Positions 34,127-42,325 of a DNA stretch of 64,000 nt are shown one piece after another; position 1 is the first letter of the stretch, and each line of letters starts with the position of its first letter. Origin of the DNA: Aeromonas jandaei (GTDB taxonomy: Bacteria; Pseudomonadota; Gammaproteobacteria; Enterobacterales; Aeromonadaceae); the NCBI RefSeq assembly GCF_037890695.1, contig NZ_CP149571.1, positions 2,696,001 to 2,760,000 of the forward strand, in the 5' to 3' direction. The notes below the pieces were generated by a model that was given only the letters and a program-made list of their open reading frames with translations, was not told the origin of the DNA and made no database searches. A program made the position numbers and the translations under genes.

Positions 34127-37107
34127 CAGGATTGAGGCTCCGTAGCGGGCGTGATGGAGAGAGGCTGCAGGGTCAGTTGCAGCCGATTGAGTTGCACTAT
34201 GGGTGGCTCCGGCAAGCTCGGCTCGGCGGCGCGCACCGCATCATTGACCCACTTGGGGTAGGTGCGGAAATTGAGTTTGATATCGGCCTTGAAGGGCCCT
34301 TGGGCTTCTGCGGGCAGCGGCCAGACTTCATCGCGCCAGCCATCGGCCGGAATGCGGGTATCTTCCAGCAGTTTGGCGTAGCGCCAGAACTTGAGCCCCA
34401 CCGGCTTGCCCTCGGCATCACCGAATACTTTGCGAAACAGTCGCGCATCCTCAGGGACGGCACCATCCACCGGCTGGCCGCTGGCAAGCACCAGCTTGCC
34501 ACTGGCGTCGGTGACGGTCAGCTCCAGCCAGAGTTCACGGAAATCGGCCACCCCGGTGGGCAGGGCATGGCCCGCGCCGGTATTGGCGACCCGCACCACC
34601 AGCTGCTGACTATCGGCAGCCTGTTCGATACGGGCCGAAAGGGTAGCGCTGGAGCGCAGCAGGGCCAGACTCTCTTGTTCAAGGTCGGGATTGCGCAGCC
34701 CCACCAGCTGGTGCTGGGCGCCGGTAAAGTTGTGGCGATAGAGCCGGGCTTTCATGGTGCCGTTTTCGGTGGACTGGCCCGCCACCGGCGCGCCGCCATT
34801 ACCCGGCTCCGGGTTCATGTGGCAGTCGATACAGGTGCGCCGCTTGGCAGGATCTTCGGCGTTGGCGAAGCTGGATTTTTCCCACTCGTCCCAGGTGTTG
34901 ACGATATTGGCGCCGGTGCCCGGGGCAAACTCGTTGTGGCACGACTTGCACAGGGCGGCATCGCGGTAGAAATCCTTCTGATAGGAGGCTTTGTGGGCCG
35001 CCGGACGGGCGTTGATCTGTCGCTCAGCCAGCCAGTGCTGGAGGCTGCCGCCCGCGGCATCCTCGAACACATAGCTCTCGCGGTCTTTCAAATTCACGGT
35101 AAAGGCGCTGTTGCCGCCCGCATCTTCTACCTTGGTGATGCGATGGCAGAGCACGCAGCCGGTCCCTTCTTCAACCACAGGTTCGCCCGCCTTGTGGGCC
35201 GCGATCAGCGAGGCACCGCCCCGCTCGAACATGTGGGAGCCCTTGGGCAGATCCTGCTGACCGTTCATTACCTGCTGGGGCATGTGGCAGCCCTGACACC
35301 ACTGGCCGAACGCTTCCCCTTCGGTTTCGCGGGCCAATGCCTGCACCACCTTGTAGTAGGGGTGGGAGTTGCCCATCAGCCGGTGGTTGCTCTCGCTCCA
35401 GTCTTTGAACGCTTGGCTGTGGCAGTTCTGGCAGGAGGCGGAGTTGAGCCACGCCTTCGGATGAGTGGTTGGCGCCTTGGCGGGATCCGTGTGCGGAGCA
35501 TCGAGTCGCAGCCAGTTGGCGAGATAGGGGAGGTTGTCATCGGCGGTGACGAAGGCGTGCAACTCCTCCATCATCGCCTTCACTTCCGGTTGGGGCCTCG
35601 CGGGATCAACCGCCTCGGCCCCATCGCGGATGTCATGGCCCATGCCGCCCTGGGTCTGCTGGGTCATGCGCAGGTATTCGCCGATAAAGTCCCCGGCCAC
35701 CATATTGGCAAGGTTGGCGTGGCCGTTGATGGCGTTGTCGCTGCTCTGCTGGCGATGGGCCGCCATCAGATAGCGGTTGGTGAAGTTGAACCCGTCCAGA
35801 TGGCAGGAGTTGCAGCTCATCCAGTTGTCCCCCGCCATGGGGAAGCGGCTATTAGCCGCAGTGTTGCCCAGGTTGAACAGCCGCTCGCCGCGCTTGAGTG
35901 GTTCGGGGCGGGGATCCATCTCCACCAGCTTGGCGAAGTGGGGCGCATCAACCGTGACCCGGGCAAACGGGCCGCTGCCGCCGCTATTGAGGCGGGTGAG
36001 ATCCTGCCCCATGGCGTTGTGCACCAGAATATGGTCACCGTCGATCAGCAGATCCCGCGGATTCTGGCCCGGCAGGTGACGCAAGAGCTGGGTCGCCTTG
36101 GCGCCCCCCTGAAACTTTTTGCGGCGGTGGCGGTTGCTGTTCTGCTTGCCGCTGCGCGACAGGTCAAACACCAGCAGATCTTCCGAGCCCGCTAGGGTCA
36201 GATAGACCCGCTTGCCATCGGCGGCGAAGCGCGCAGCGAACGGGTTGGAGACAATTTGGCTGCGGTTGCCGACGCTTGGCAGATTGATCTGCAAAAAGAG
36301 CTGTTTTCTTTCATCGACCCGCTCTTTCTCCTCATCGAGATCGATGATGGAGACTGCCGGAAAGACGGTGCTCTGAAACTGGAAGGGGTGATCGAAGCTC
36401 CACAGCACATGTGGCAACCAGGCCTCGCTGCCATCGGGGGAGAGGGCGATGCCATCGAGCAGGCGCGGCAAGCCCTGGGAGTCGCTCGTTTTTCCACTAG
36501 GAGGCACGCTGTGGGTTTCAGCCAGGGTGATGAGCTTTGGCTTGGGAAGCGAGGAGCCCTTGGCGCCGTGGCCAAGCCTGGCGAGATCATAGATGGCGAG
36601 CTGGCCGGTCATGGCGTGGGTTAGCAGCAGGCGATCATCGTCGGTCAATGCCAGCCCGCGGGGTGTCTCGGCAGTGGCCGCATCCAGTTGCAGCTTGCCC
36701 GCGGTGTCGTAGGCCTGCAGGCGAGCGGATTCGAACAGCGTGACCCAGAACCACTGCCGCTTGGCATCGAAGATGACCCCGTAGGGTCTATGGCCGGTGG
36801 GGATCGCCTTTTCTAGATCGAGATCATCATCCAGCAGCAGCAGGCGATCGCCGCTGTAGTCGGTGACCAGCAGGGTGCCATCATCGGCGCGGGCAAGCTG
36901 GCGTAGATCGCCCCCCAGCTGCACCTCTTTTAGCCGCTTGCCGCTATCGCGCTCAAGCAGGGTGACCGAGCCAGCGCTCAGGTTGGCGGTGACCAGGCGC
37001 GGAGCGTTCCCCTCGTCATAGGCAATCATGGCTGCGCCTATCTCCTGGGCCGAGGCGGTCCCCAGCAGCAGGGCGGTCAACATCAGGGATAACAACAACT
37101 TCAACAT
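34126..37107 (-). CDS. Beta-propeller / hexahaem cytochrome c fusion, periplasmic
   Basis: A 993-aa secreted protein with a Sec signal peptide (cleavage after LLGTASA, about residue 20). Residues 25-400 look like a YVTN/NHL-type beta-propeller (repeats such as DDGTLLVTDYSGDRLLLLDD and PRGLALTDDDRLLLTHA). The rest carries six CxxCH haem-c motifs, with first cysteines at about 432, 559, 604, 651, 720 and 759, and then a beta-rich C-terminal domain. Spacing and Trp/His-rich surroundings (HRLMGNSHPYYK) suggest a NrfA/OTR-like or MtrA-like electron-transfer module. It sits between a membrane protein with conserved histidines and the FTR1 permease. Electron flow to or from iron is a plausible inference. 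Confidence 0.85.
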   Translation of the reverse strand: MLKLLLSLMLTALLLGTASAQEIGAAMIAYDEGNAPRLVTANLSAGSVTLLERDSGKRLKEVQLGGDLRQLARADDGTLLVTDYSGDRLLLLDDDLDLEKAIPTGHRPYGVIFDAKRQWFWVTLFESARLQAYDTAGKLQLDAATAETPRGLALTDDDRLLLTHAMTGQLAIYDLARLGHGAKGSSLPKPKLITLAETHSVPPSGKTSDSQGLPRLLDGIALSPDGSEAWLPHVLWSFDHPFQFQSTVFPAVSIIDLDEEKERVDERKQLFLQINLPSVGNRSQIVSNPFAARFAADGKRVYLTLAGSEDLLVFDLSRSGKQNSNRHRRKKFQGGAKATQLLRHLPGQNPRDLLIDGDHILVHNAMGQDLTRLNSGGSGPFARVTVDAPHFAKLVEMDPRPEPLKRGERLFNLGNTAANSRFPMAGDNWMSCNSCHLDGFNFTNRYLMAAHRQQSSDNAINGHANLANMVAGDFIGEYLRMTQQTQGGMGHDIRDGAEAVDPARPQPEVKAMMEELHAFVTADDNLPYLANWLRLDAPHTDPAKAPTTHPKAWLNSASCQNCHSQAFKDWSESNHRLMGNSHPYYKVVQALARETEGEAFGQWCQGCHMPQQVMNGQQDLPKGSHMFERGGASLIAAHKAGEPVVEEGTGCVLCHRITKVEDAGGNSAFTVNLKDRESYVFEDAAGGSLQHWLAERQINARPAAHKASYQKDFYRDAALCKSCHNEFAPGTGANIVNTWDEWEKSSFANAEDPAKRRTCIDCHMNPEPGNGGAPVAGQSTENGTMKARLYRHNFTGAQHQLVGLRNPDLEQESLALLRSSATLSARIEQAADSQQLVVRVANTGAGHALPTGVADFRELWLELTVTDASGKLVLASGQPVDGAVPEDARLFRKVFGDAEGKPVGLKFWRYAKLLEDTRIPADGWRDEVWPLPAEAQGPFKADIKLNFRTYPKWVNDAVRAAEPSLPEPPIVQLNRLQLTLQPLSITPATEPQS

Positions 37108-37562
37108 AAGATCAGGAGCGCCATTTCAAGATCGGCCCAGCGCCAGGCGTGGCGCATCACCAGAGGAGTGAGCAGCAGTGCGCTCAGCCAGTGGGCCCAG
37201 CTGGCGAGGTTGCCCATGGCATCGCCCGGAGTGCCGTGCAGCACCAGTAGCAGGCCGCTGGCCAGACAGACCAACAGCAGGGCTTCGATAATCCGCCCCG
37301 TGGTGCGCAAAAAAGGTTTGTTGCTGCGGTTCAACAAGTTGCGATGGGAGAGCCAGAAGACGCCAAACAGCAGTGGGAACAGGGTGAGCGAGAGCATCAT
37401 ATGCAAAAACAGATTCCAGCGCGCCAGCGGCCAGAGCGGGGTCAGTGGCTCCCACAGCAGCATGCCGGAGAAGAACATCAGGTAGAGGGAGCCCTCGGCA
37501 GCCTGATGGTGATAGGCCAGCCACTGCCAGAATTGTCGGGGGGCGAGGGAAAGGGTTGTCAT
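37101..37562 (-). CDS. Small four-helix membrane protein, b-type-cytochrome-like
   Basis: A 153-aa inner-membrane protein with about four helices and several histidines placed in or near them (AYHHQAAEG, RWNLFLHMMLS, LLVLHGTPG, WAHWLSALLLTPLVMRHAW), a layout seen in dihaem b-type cytochromes of the DUF4405/cytb561 kind. I cannot assign a family firmly. Its end overlaps the cytochrome c gene by 7 bp. It is first in the FTR1/cytochrome operon, with a candidate Fur box about 60 bp upstream. Confidence 0.7.
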   Translation of the reverse strand: MTTLSLAPRQFWQWLAYHHQAAEGSLYLMFFSGMLLWEPLTPLWPLARWNLFLHMMLSLTLFPLLFGVFWLSHRNLLNRSNKPFLRTTGRIIEALLLVCLASGLLLVLHGTPGDAMGNLASWAHWLSALLLTPLVMRHAWRWADLEMALLILC

Positions 37563-37619
37563 AACAGCTCCAACACCCGGGCAATCGGCCCGGGGGGAGC
37601 AAGTTTATATCGGGGTAAG

Positions 37620-37638
37620 CGTAATGAAAAGAGTTATC
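37620..37638. promoter_or_regulatory. Candidate Fur box upstream of the FTR1/cytochrome operon
   Basis: CGTAATGAAAAGAGTTATC matches the 19-bp Fur consensus at 13 positions, with both half-sites (TAATGA and TTATC) intact. It is located about 60 bp before the first gene of the iron-permease operon. By eye only. Confidence 0.45.
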
Positions 37639-37689
37639 AATTGTATTGCTGATGAATATAAGCTGAATCGCGCCAGTTAAGATCCAACG

Positions 37690-38175
37690 CTATTTGTGTT
37701 CAGCCATTCGCTCAGTGATCGCATAAATCAGCGCCGCCATCGAGAAGGCGAGAAACACTACTACAGACCACTTCATCTCCACTTCGTTGGTAATGCCGTC
37801 TTCGAGGAAGGCTTTGAGCACCTCCACCCCGGCAATGGTGACCAGGGAGTTGATGACGATGAGCTTGAGGGAAGCAAAGTTGATCTTGCTGAGCCAGTTG
37901 TTGCCAAGCGCTTCGCGCTGCTCCTGGGTCTGGATGAACTGCACGTAGCCGCAGACCGCCACCAGGATCAGCATCTGGGCCACCAGCACAAAGTCCACCA
38001 GCGTCAGCACGCCGGTGATGAGATCCATGTAGGGGATCTCGATGATATTGACGCAGAGTGAATAGAGCTGCATGAAGAACTTGACCATCAGCAGGGCGAC
38101 ACAGAGCAGGATGCAGACGTAGAAGGGGTACATCATCATCTTGCTGCCATTGAGCATGAGATTGAACTGGCGCAT
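37690..38175 (-). CDS. UPF0114 family membrane protein (YqhA-like)
   Basis: A 161-aa inner-membrane protein with about four helices. It resembles E. coli YqhA over its length: a VALLMVKFF segment after helix 1, the conserved DLITGVLTLVDFVLVAQMLILVAVCGYVQFI stretch (motif L-S/T-L-V-D), and SKINFASLKLIVINSLVTIAGVEVLKAF. The function of UPF0114 proteins is not established. It is followed by the FTR1 operon on the same strand, but the ~130-bp gap with a candidate Fur box suggests separate control. Confidence 0.82.
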   Translation of the reverse strand: MRQFNLMLNGSKMMMYPFYVCILLCVALLMVKFFMQLYSLCVNIIEIPYMDLITGVLTLVDFVLVAQMLILVAVCGYVQFIQTQEQREALGNNWLSKINFASLKLIVINSLVTIAGVEVLKAFLEDGITNEVEMKWSVVVFLAFSMAALIYAITERMAEHK

Positions 38176-38415
38176 AAAAACTCCAAGATAAGGAAACAGG
38201 GTGATTATGACGTGAACTGCATCCGAAGACAGCGCTCTGTGTTGATGACGGCTGCTTTTATCTGCTTGATTCGATAATGACAGGGCGGTGTTGAGGGCAG
38301 AGCAGCTGTCATGCTCTTTATATAGGGATGTAGAGAGTGTTTCCGAGCTCGGCGCATACAGCCAGGAACAAAGCGGCTCTGCTGATAATTAATGCTAAAA
38401 CCTGCAAGAGAGATA

Positions 38416-38445
38416 CGAAAAAGCCCAGCCAAAAGGCTGGGCTTT
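38416..38445 (-). terminator. Terminator of the tRNA-Asn operon
   Basis: Stem AAAGCCCAGCC (38420-38430) / GGCTGGGCTTT (38435-38445), 4-base loop. On the minus strand a T-run follows. Placed directly behind the two tRNA-Asn genes. Confidence 0.85.
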
Positions 38446-38451
38446 AGAATG

Positions 38452-38527
38452 TGGCTCCCTCGACAGGACTTGAACCTGTGACATACGGATTAACAGTCCG
38501 CCGTTCTACCGACTGAACTACGAGGGA
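38452..38527 (-). tRNA. tRNA-Asn (GTT), second copy in the transcript
   Basis: A 76-base tRNA with encoded CCA end. The acceptor arm is TCCCTCG/CGAGGGA, the anticodon loop ACTGTTAAT gives GTT, and the T arm ACAGG/CCTGT carries the TTCAAGT loop. It differs from the neighbouring copy in acceptor and T stems only. Confidence 0.97.
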
Positions 38528-38529
38528 AT

Positions 38530-38605
38530 TGGCTCCTCCTACTGGACTTGAACCAGTGACATACGGATTAACAGTCCGCCGTTCTACCGACTGAACTAAG
38601 GAGGA
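38530..38605 (-). tRNA. tRNA-Asn (GTT), first copy in the transcript
   Basis: A 76-base tRNA with encoded CCA. The acceptor is TCCTCCT/AGGAGGA, the anticodon GTT, and the T stem ACTGG/CCAGT. It is two bases from the next copy, so both come from one precursor. Confidence 0.97.
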
Positions 38606-38632
38606 ATTGCCTGTCTCGTTGAGACGGGGCGA

Positions 38633-38661
38633 ATATTAATGACCAGAAAGACGGGTGTCAA
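38633..38661 (-). promoter_or_regulatory. Sigma-70 promoter of the tRNA-Asn pair
   Basis: On the minus strand, consensus -35 TTGACA (38661-38656), exactly 17 bp, and -10 TAATAT (38638-38633), followed by a GC-rich discriminator (TCGCCCCG) typical of stringently controlled stable-RNA promoters. Confidence 0.88.
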
Positions 38662-39090
38662 CCCGCGAACTCCCCGAAAATCGGATTTTCGGACTGTTTG
38701 CCCAAAAGTTGCGCTTTGCGGTTTATTTTCAGCACAATCAGTCCCTTGCCCATAACCGTTGATGTCATTCATCGACATGCTACCTTGGGCTCTGTGGCAA
38801 TCATGTGGCGAACATGTCGGCAACGTGCAAGGGGGCGAAAAGCCATTGTGGTGGCAAACGTGGCGCGAAAAAGGGTGGTCGAATCGATAAAGTTCGGGGA
38901 TTTGGCTGGAAATGAGTCAAATGATGCCGGATTGTGGTATTCATTGATCCTGCCCATCGAAATAGTGGCGCTGCTGGAGTAAGGTTACGCAGGATACCAT
39001 CGCCGCGTCGACAGCTCTGCCGGCCCTTGATGATGATCGGGCGCCGGATCCCTCCGGCCTTTATCTCCCTCTTCTTGGTATTACGTATAC
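38662..39090. other. Intergenic region between tRNA-Asn and dauA
   Basis: About 430 bp with no supported gene; short open frames on both strands lack ribosome sites and recognisable products. It must contain the dauA promoter, but I see no clear -35/-10 pair. The sequence is of ordinary composition. Confidence 0.4.
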
Positions 39091-40827
39091 ATGCACAAGC
39101 AAGCCTCTTTAAATAGCGTGAAGCTCGCCATAGCCTTGCGCCAGTCCTGTATTGATGAGCCCTATAGCATGGCCCGTTTTGGCCGTGACCTGATCGCCGG
39201 TGTGACGGTGGGCATCATCGCCATTCCACTGGCCATGGCGCTCGCCATTGCCAGTGGTGTTCCTCCGCAGCATGGCCTCTATACCGCCATCATCGCCGGT
39301 ATCGTGATTGCGGTGACTGGTGGCTCTCGCTACTCCATCTCGGGCCCGACCGCTGCCTTCGTGGTGATCCTCTACCCGGTTGCCCAGCAGTTCGGGGTAG
39401 GTGGCCTGTTGATGGCGACTCTCATCTCCGGCCTCTTTCTGGTGGCGATGGGTCTGGCCCGTCTCGGCCGCCTTATTGAATACATCCCCCCCTCAGTAAC
39501 GCTGGGGTTTACCGGTGGTATCGCTATTGTGATCGCCACCTTGCAGATCAAGGATTTCTTCGGCCTGAGCGTCCCTCATATGCCGGAAACCTATCTGGGC
39601 AAGGTCGAAGCACTGGCCAGCGCCATGCCCAGCTGGCAGTGGGGGGATACCCTGGTGGGGGTCGCAACGTTGGCCGTGCTTCTGCTGTGGCCGCGGCTCC
39701 GGCTGCCGGTTCCGGGTCATCTGCCTGCCGTGCTGGTGGGGGTTGGTTTGGGATTTGGTCTCCATTACTTTGGGGTGGATGTGGCCACCATCGGCAGCAA
39801 ATTCAGCTACACACTGGCAGATGGCACGCAAGGGATGGGGATCCCGCCGATTGCGCCGACCCTGGTGATGCCATGGGCACTGCCCGGGCCGGATGGTGCC
39901 CCGGTGACCTGGGATCTGGCCGCCCTTGAACGTCTGTTGCCCGCCGCTTTCTCCATGGCGATGCTGGGTGCCATCGAGTCGCTGCTCTGCGCCGTGGTAC
40001 TGGACGGCATGACCGGCCGCAAGCACAGCTCCAATGCCGAACTGCTGGGGCAGGGGCTTGGCAACATTTTTGCTCCCTTCTTTGGCGGCATCACCGCGAC
40101 TGCAGCCATCGCCCGCTCGGCGGCCAACGTGCGTGCCGGCGCGACCTCGCCCCTCTCTGGCGTGATCCATGCGCTGGTGGTACTCGCTGCCATTCTGGTG
40201 CTGGCACCCTGGCTCTCCTGGCTGCCACTGTCGGCCATGGCTGCGCTGCTGCTCATCGTCGCCTGGAACATGAGTGAGGCGCACAAGGTGGTTGAACTGA
40301 TCCGTCGTGCTCCCAAGGCGGATGTACTGGTGCTGCTGGTCTGTCTGTCGCTGACCGTCATCTTCGACATGGTCATTGCCATCACCTTCGGGGTGATCCT
40401 CGCCTCCCTGCTCTTTATGCGCGAGATCGCCAAGATGACCAAGCTGCACAATCTGGCCGAGCACAAACGCTATGCCCACGAAGTGCCGGCCGATGCGCTG
40501 GTTTACAAGATCAATGGGCCGCTCTTCTTTGCTGCTGCGGAGCGGGTGTTTGCCGAACTGGCCGCCGAGGTGAAAGGGCACCGCATGCTGGTGTTGCAGA
40601 TGGAGGCTGTCTCGATTCTGGATGCCGGTGGCCTCTCCGCTTTCTTGCAGTTTGGCAAGCAGATGGCCGCGGCCGGTATCGAACTGCGCGTCGCCGAGTT
40701 GCAGTTCCAGCCGCTCAAGACGCTGGCGCGCGCCAAGGTTCGTCCGCAACCCGGCAAGCTGGAGTTTTACGGCTCGCTGGAAGAGGCGCTCAAAGGAGAA
40801 CATTTGCACGAAGCGGCGGTAAATTGA
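39091..40827 (+). CDS. dauA: SulP-family C4-dicarboxylate/anion transporter with STAS domain
   Basis: A 578-aa inner-membrane transporter of the SLC26/SulP family, most like E. coli DauA (YchM). About 12-14 helices cover residues 30-440, with the family motif region [29 protein letters not shown] and [18 protein letters not shown]-terminal cytoplasmic STAS domain (about 465-560; [17 protein letters not shown] and [15 protein letters not shown]) follows. The family exchanges anions such as succinate, sulfate or bicarbonate; substrate choice here is by similarity only. It stands alone between tRNA genes. Confidence 0.88.
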   Translation: MHKQASLNSVKLAIALRQSCIDEPYSMARFGRDLIAGVTVGIIAIPLAMALAIASGVPPQHGLYTAIIAGIVIAVTGGSRYSISGPTAAFVVILYPVAQQFGVGGLLMATLISGLFLVAMGLARLGRLIEYIPPSVTLGFTGGIAIVIATLQIKDFFGLSVPHMPETYLGKVEALASAMPSWQWGDTLVGVATLAVLLLWPRLRLPVPGHLPAVLVGVGLGFGLHYFGVDVATIGSKFSYTLADGTQGMGIPPIAPTLVMPWALPGPDGAPVTWDLAALERLLPAAFSMAMLGAIESLLCAVVLDGMTGRKHSSNAELLGQGLGNIFAPFFGGITATAAIARSAANVRAGATSPLSGVIHALVVLAAILVLAPWLSWLPLSAMAALLLIVAWNMSEAHKVVELIRRAPKADVLVLLVCLSLTVIFDMVIAITFGVILASLLFMREIAKMTKLHNLAEHKRYAHEVPADALVYKINGPLFFAAAERVFAELAAEVKGHRMLVLQMEAVSILDAGGLSAFLQFGKQMAAAGIELRVAELQFQPLKTLARAKVRPQPGKLEFYGSLEEALKGEHLHEAAVN

Positions 40828-40908
40828 ATAAAAGGGATACGAAACGGCATGTTTTTGGTCAGTTGGTTCGTATATTGAGCAAACGAACGCAAAAAGTAAA
40901 AAATTGCA

Positions 40909-40938
40909 TTGACCACATGCCCTCGTATCCCGTACATT
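40909..40938 (+). promoter_or_regulatory. Probable promoter of tRNA-Ser
   Basis: TTGACC (40909-40914), 18 bp, TACATT (40933-40938), then a GC-rich ACGCCCCG. This would give a leader of about 65 bases before the mature tRNA. Confidence 0.5.
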
Positions 40939-41010
40939 ACGCCCCGTTCCAGCGCAACGGCGCAGCGAACACCGTGTTGGCTGAACACGTTAAACAACAG
41001 ACCAAAATTT

Positions 41011-41098
41011 GGTGAGGTGTCCGAGTGGCTGAAGGAGCACGCCTGGAAAGTGTGTATACGGCAACGTATCGAGGGTTCGAATCCCTCCCTCACCGCCA
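41011..41098 (+). tRNA. tRNA-Ser (GGA)
   Basis: An 88-base class II tRNA with encoded CCA. The acceptor GGTGAGG pairs with CCTCACC, the anticodon loop CTGGAAA gives GGA, and a long variable arm (GTGTATACGGCAACGTATC) is characteristic of tRNA-Ser. Confidence 0.97.
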
Positions 41099-41104
41099 AA
41101 TTGC

Positions 41105-41135
41105 AAAGCCCTGATGGAAACGTCAGGGCTTTTTG
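41105..41135 (+). terminator. Terminator of tRNA-Ser
   Basis: Stem AAAGCCCTGA (41105-41114) / TCAGGGCTTT (41123-41132), followed by T residues. Confidence 0.85.
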
Positions 41136-41544
41136 CTTTTCACTGCGCCTGTGTTTGGTTTTTACAGTTCTGCTTTGCTTCTTTTTCATGCCTATTCAGT
41201 TGTGTGCCGTGTTGGTCATTTCTATCCGCTCAGGCCATATGGACTGACATGAGACGCTCCCGTCATTTTCCCTATTTATTGTTCTTCCCGCCGACAAAAT
41301 CTCATATCTCTAAAATCCTGATGGGGGTGGGCAGTACAATGGCTCGCGGCGAGTCGCCAGCCTGAGACCGTAGCTGAAATAGCCATATGGCCCAGACTGA
41401 TGAACATCACATCAAGGGATGACGGATATGCGCTATATCTGGTGCGACTTGGTAGATATAAGTTCTGCTGTGGGCAAAATGTTGCCTTGCATGTAGTTTT
41501 AAATCTCTTGCATGCAAGTTTGTGTGGTGTGATCTGTTGTCTGA

Positions 41545-41556
41545 GCAACTAGTTGC
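41545..41556. promoter_or_regulatory. Palindrome GCAACTAGTTGC, possible activator site for the hcp promoter
   Basis: A perfect 12-bp dyad whose centre lies about 97 bp before the predicted hcp transcription start. That is the usual place for an enhancer-type site of a sigma-54 activator such as VasH. The binding protein is inferred. Confidence 0.4.
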
Positions 41557-41619
41557 GTTGGTGGGGAGGTGAGTGACGAGTGGGTGTTTGTAACACATTG
41601 TTTTTTATGTGAAAAATAA

Positions 41620-41637
41620 ATGGCATGGTCGCTGCTA
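41620..41637 (+). promoter_or_regulatory. Sigma-54 promoter of hcp
   Basis: TGGCATGGTCGCTGCT has the invariant GG (41622-41623) and GC (41634-41635) exactly 10 bp apart and matches TGGCAC-N5-TTGCW well. The predicted start at about 41647 leaves a 43-base leader before hcp. The VasH activator is encoded at 58429. Confidence 0.78.
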
Positions 41638-41689
41638 ATAGTCTGGTCGAGTGCTATCTCATTTAACCAATCTATTTAGGAGCATACAC

Positions 41690-42208
41690 ATGCCAACTCC
41701 ATGTTATATCAGCATCGAAGGTAAAACCCAGGGCAATATCACCGCCGGTGCCTTCACCTCTGATTCCGTCGGCAACATCTTCGTACAAGGTCACGAAGAC
41801 GAGATGTTGGTACAAGAGTTCCAGCACGTTGTGACTGTCCCGACCGACCCGCAATCCGGTCAGCCTGCTGGTCAGCGTGTCCACAAGCCGTTCAAGTTTA
41901 CCGTTGCCCTGAACAAAGCCGTGCCGCTGATGTACAACGCGCTGGCTTCCGGTGAGATGCTGCCGAAAGTGACCCTGAAGTGGTACCGCACCTCCGTTGA
42001 AGGCAAGCAGGAGCACTTCTTCTCCACCGTGCTGACCGATGCCACCATCGTTGACATCGACTGCCAGATGCCCCACTGCCAGGATCCGGCGAAGTCTGAC
42101 TTCACCCAGCTTATCCAGGTCTCCATGGCTTACCGCAAAATTGACTGGGAACACACCGTTGCCGGTACTTCCGGTGCGGACGACTGGCGTGCGCCCATCG
42201 AGGCCTAA
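41690..42208 (+). CDS. hcp: T6SS tube protein Hcp
   Basis: Hexameric ring protein that stacks into the T6SS inner tube and is secreted. The 172-aa length and motifs match the Vibrio/Aeromonas Hcp: MPTPCYISIEGKTQGNITAGAF, GHEDEMLVQEFQHVVTVPTDPQSGQP, and SYRKI-like MAYRKIDWEHTVAGTSGADDWRAP at the end. ATG at 41690 with AGGAG at 41678-41682; the frame open to 41651 overlaps the leader and is not needed. It is driven by a sigma-54 promoter. The hairpins behind it probably limit read-through into vgrG, consistent with high Hcp demand. Confidence 0.96.
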   Translation: MPTPCYISIEGKTQGNITAGAFTSDSVGNIFVQGHEDEMLVQEFQHVVTVPTDPQSGQPAGQRVHKPFKFTVALNKAVPLMYNALASGEMLPKVTLKWYRTSVEGKQEHFFSTVLTDATIVDIDCQMPHCQDPAKSDFTQLIQVSMAYRKIDWEHTVAGTSGADDWRAPIEA

Positions 42209-42257
42209 TCCTCGTTTTGTTACTTTGGTATTCCTTGCAAGTAGTTATGTGTCTTAT

Positions 42258-42325
42258 GGGCCGGTTGCCAAACCGGCCCTCTTAGCCCGTATTTCTCCGG
42301 CCCGCTCAGTTAGCCGGAGCTTTTC
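42258..42325 (+). terminator. Double hairpin / partial terminator after hcp
   Basis: Two hairpins: GGGCCGGTT/AACCGGCCC (42258-42279) with a weak T-tail, and CTCCGGC/GCCGGAG (42295-42319) followed by CTTTTCTGTTTT. They probably attenuate transcription between hcp and vgrG. Confidence 0.6.

Larger units (their letters stand above)
41136..41689. other. Regulatory region between tRNA-Ser and hcp
   Basis: A 554-bp stretch with no supported gene, marking the left edge of the T6SS locus. Its right part holds a sigma-54 promoter (41620-41637) and a 12-bp palindrome (41545-41556). The left part (41136-41500) is AT-richer than the surrounding genes; I see no repeat of the tRNA 3' end that would mark an integration site. 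Confidence 0.5.

Noticed and set aside
34117..36195. Plus-strand open frame of 692 codons
   Set aside because: Antisense to the multihaem cytochrome gene, which has a signal peptide and six haem motifs.
38698..38982. Open frame between tRNA-Asn and dauA
   Set aside because: No ribosome site, no conserved features, and an overlapping frame of similar quality on the other strand.
41098..41689. Attachment-site duplication of the tRNA-Ser 3' end
   Set aside because: I found no second copy of the tRNA 3' sequence in the window and no integrase gene.
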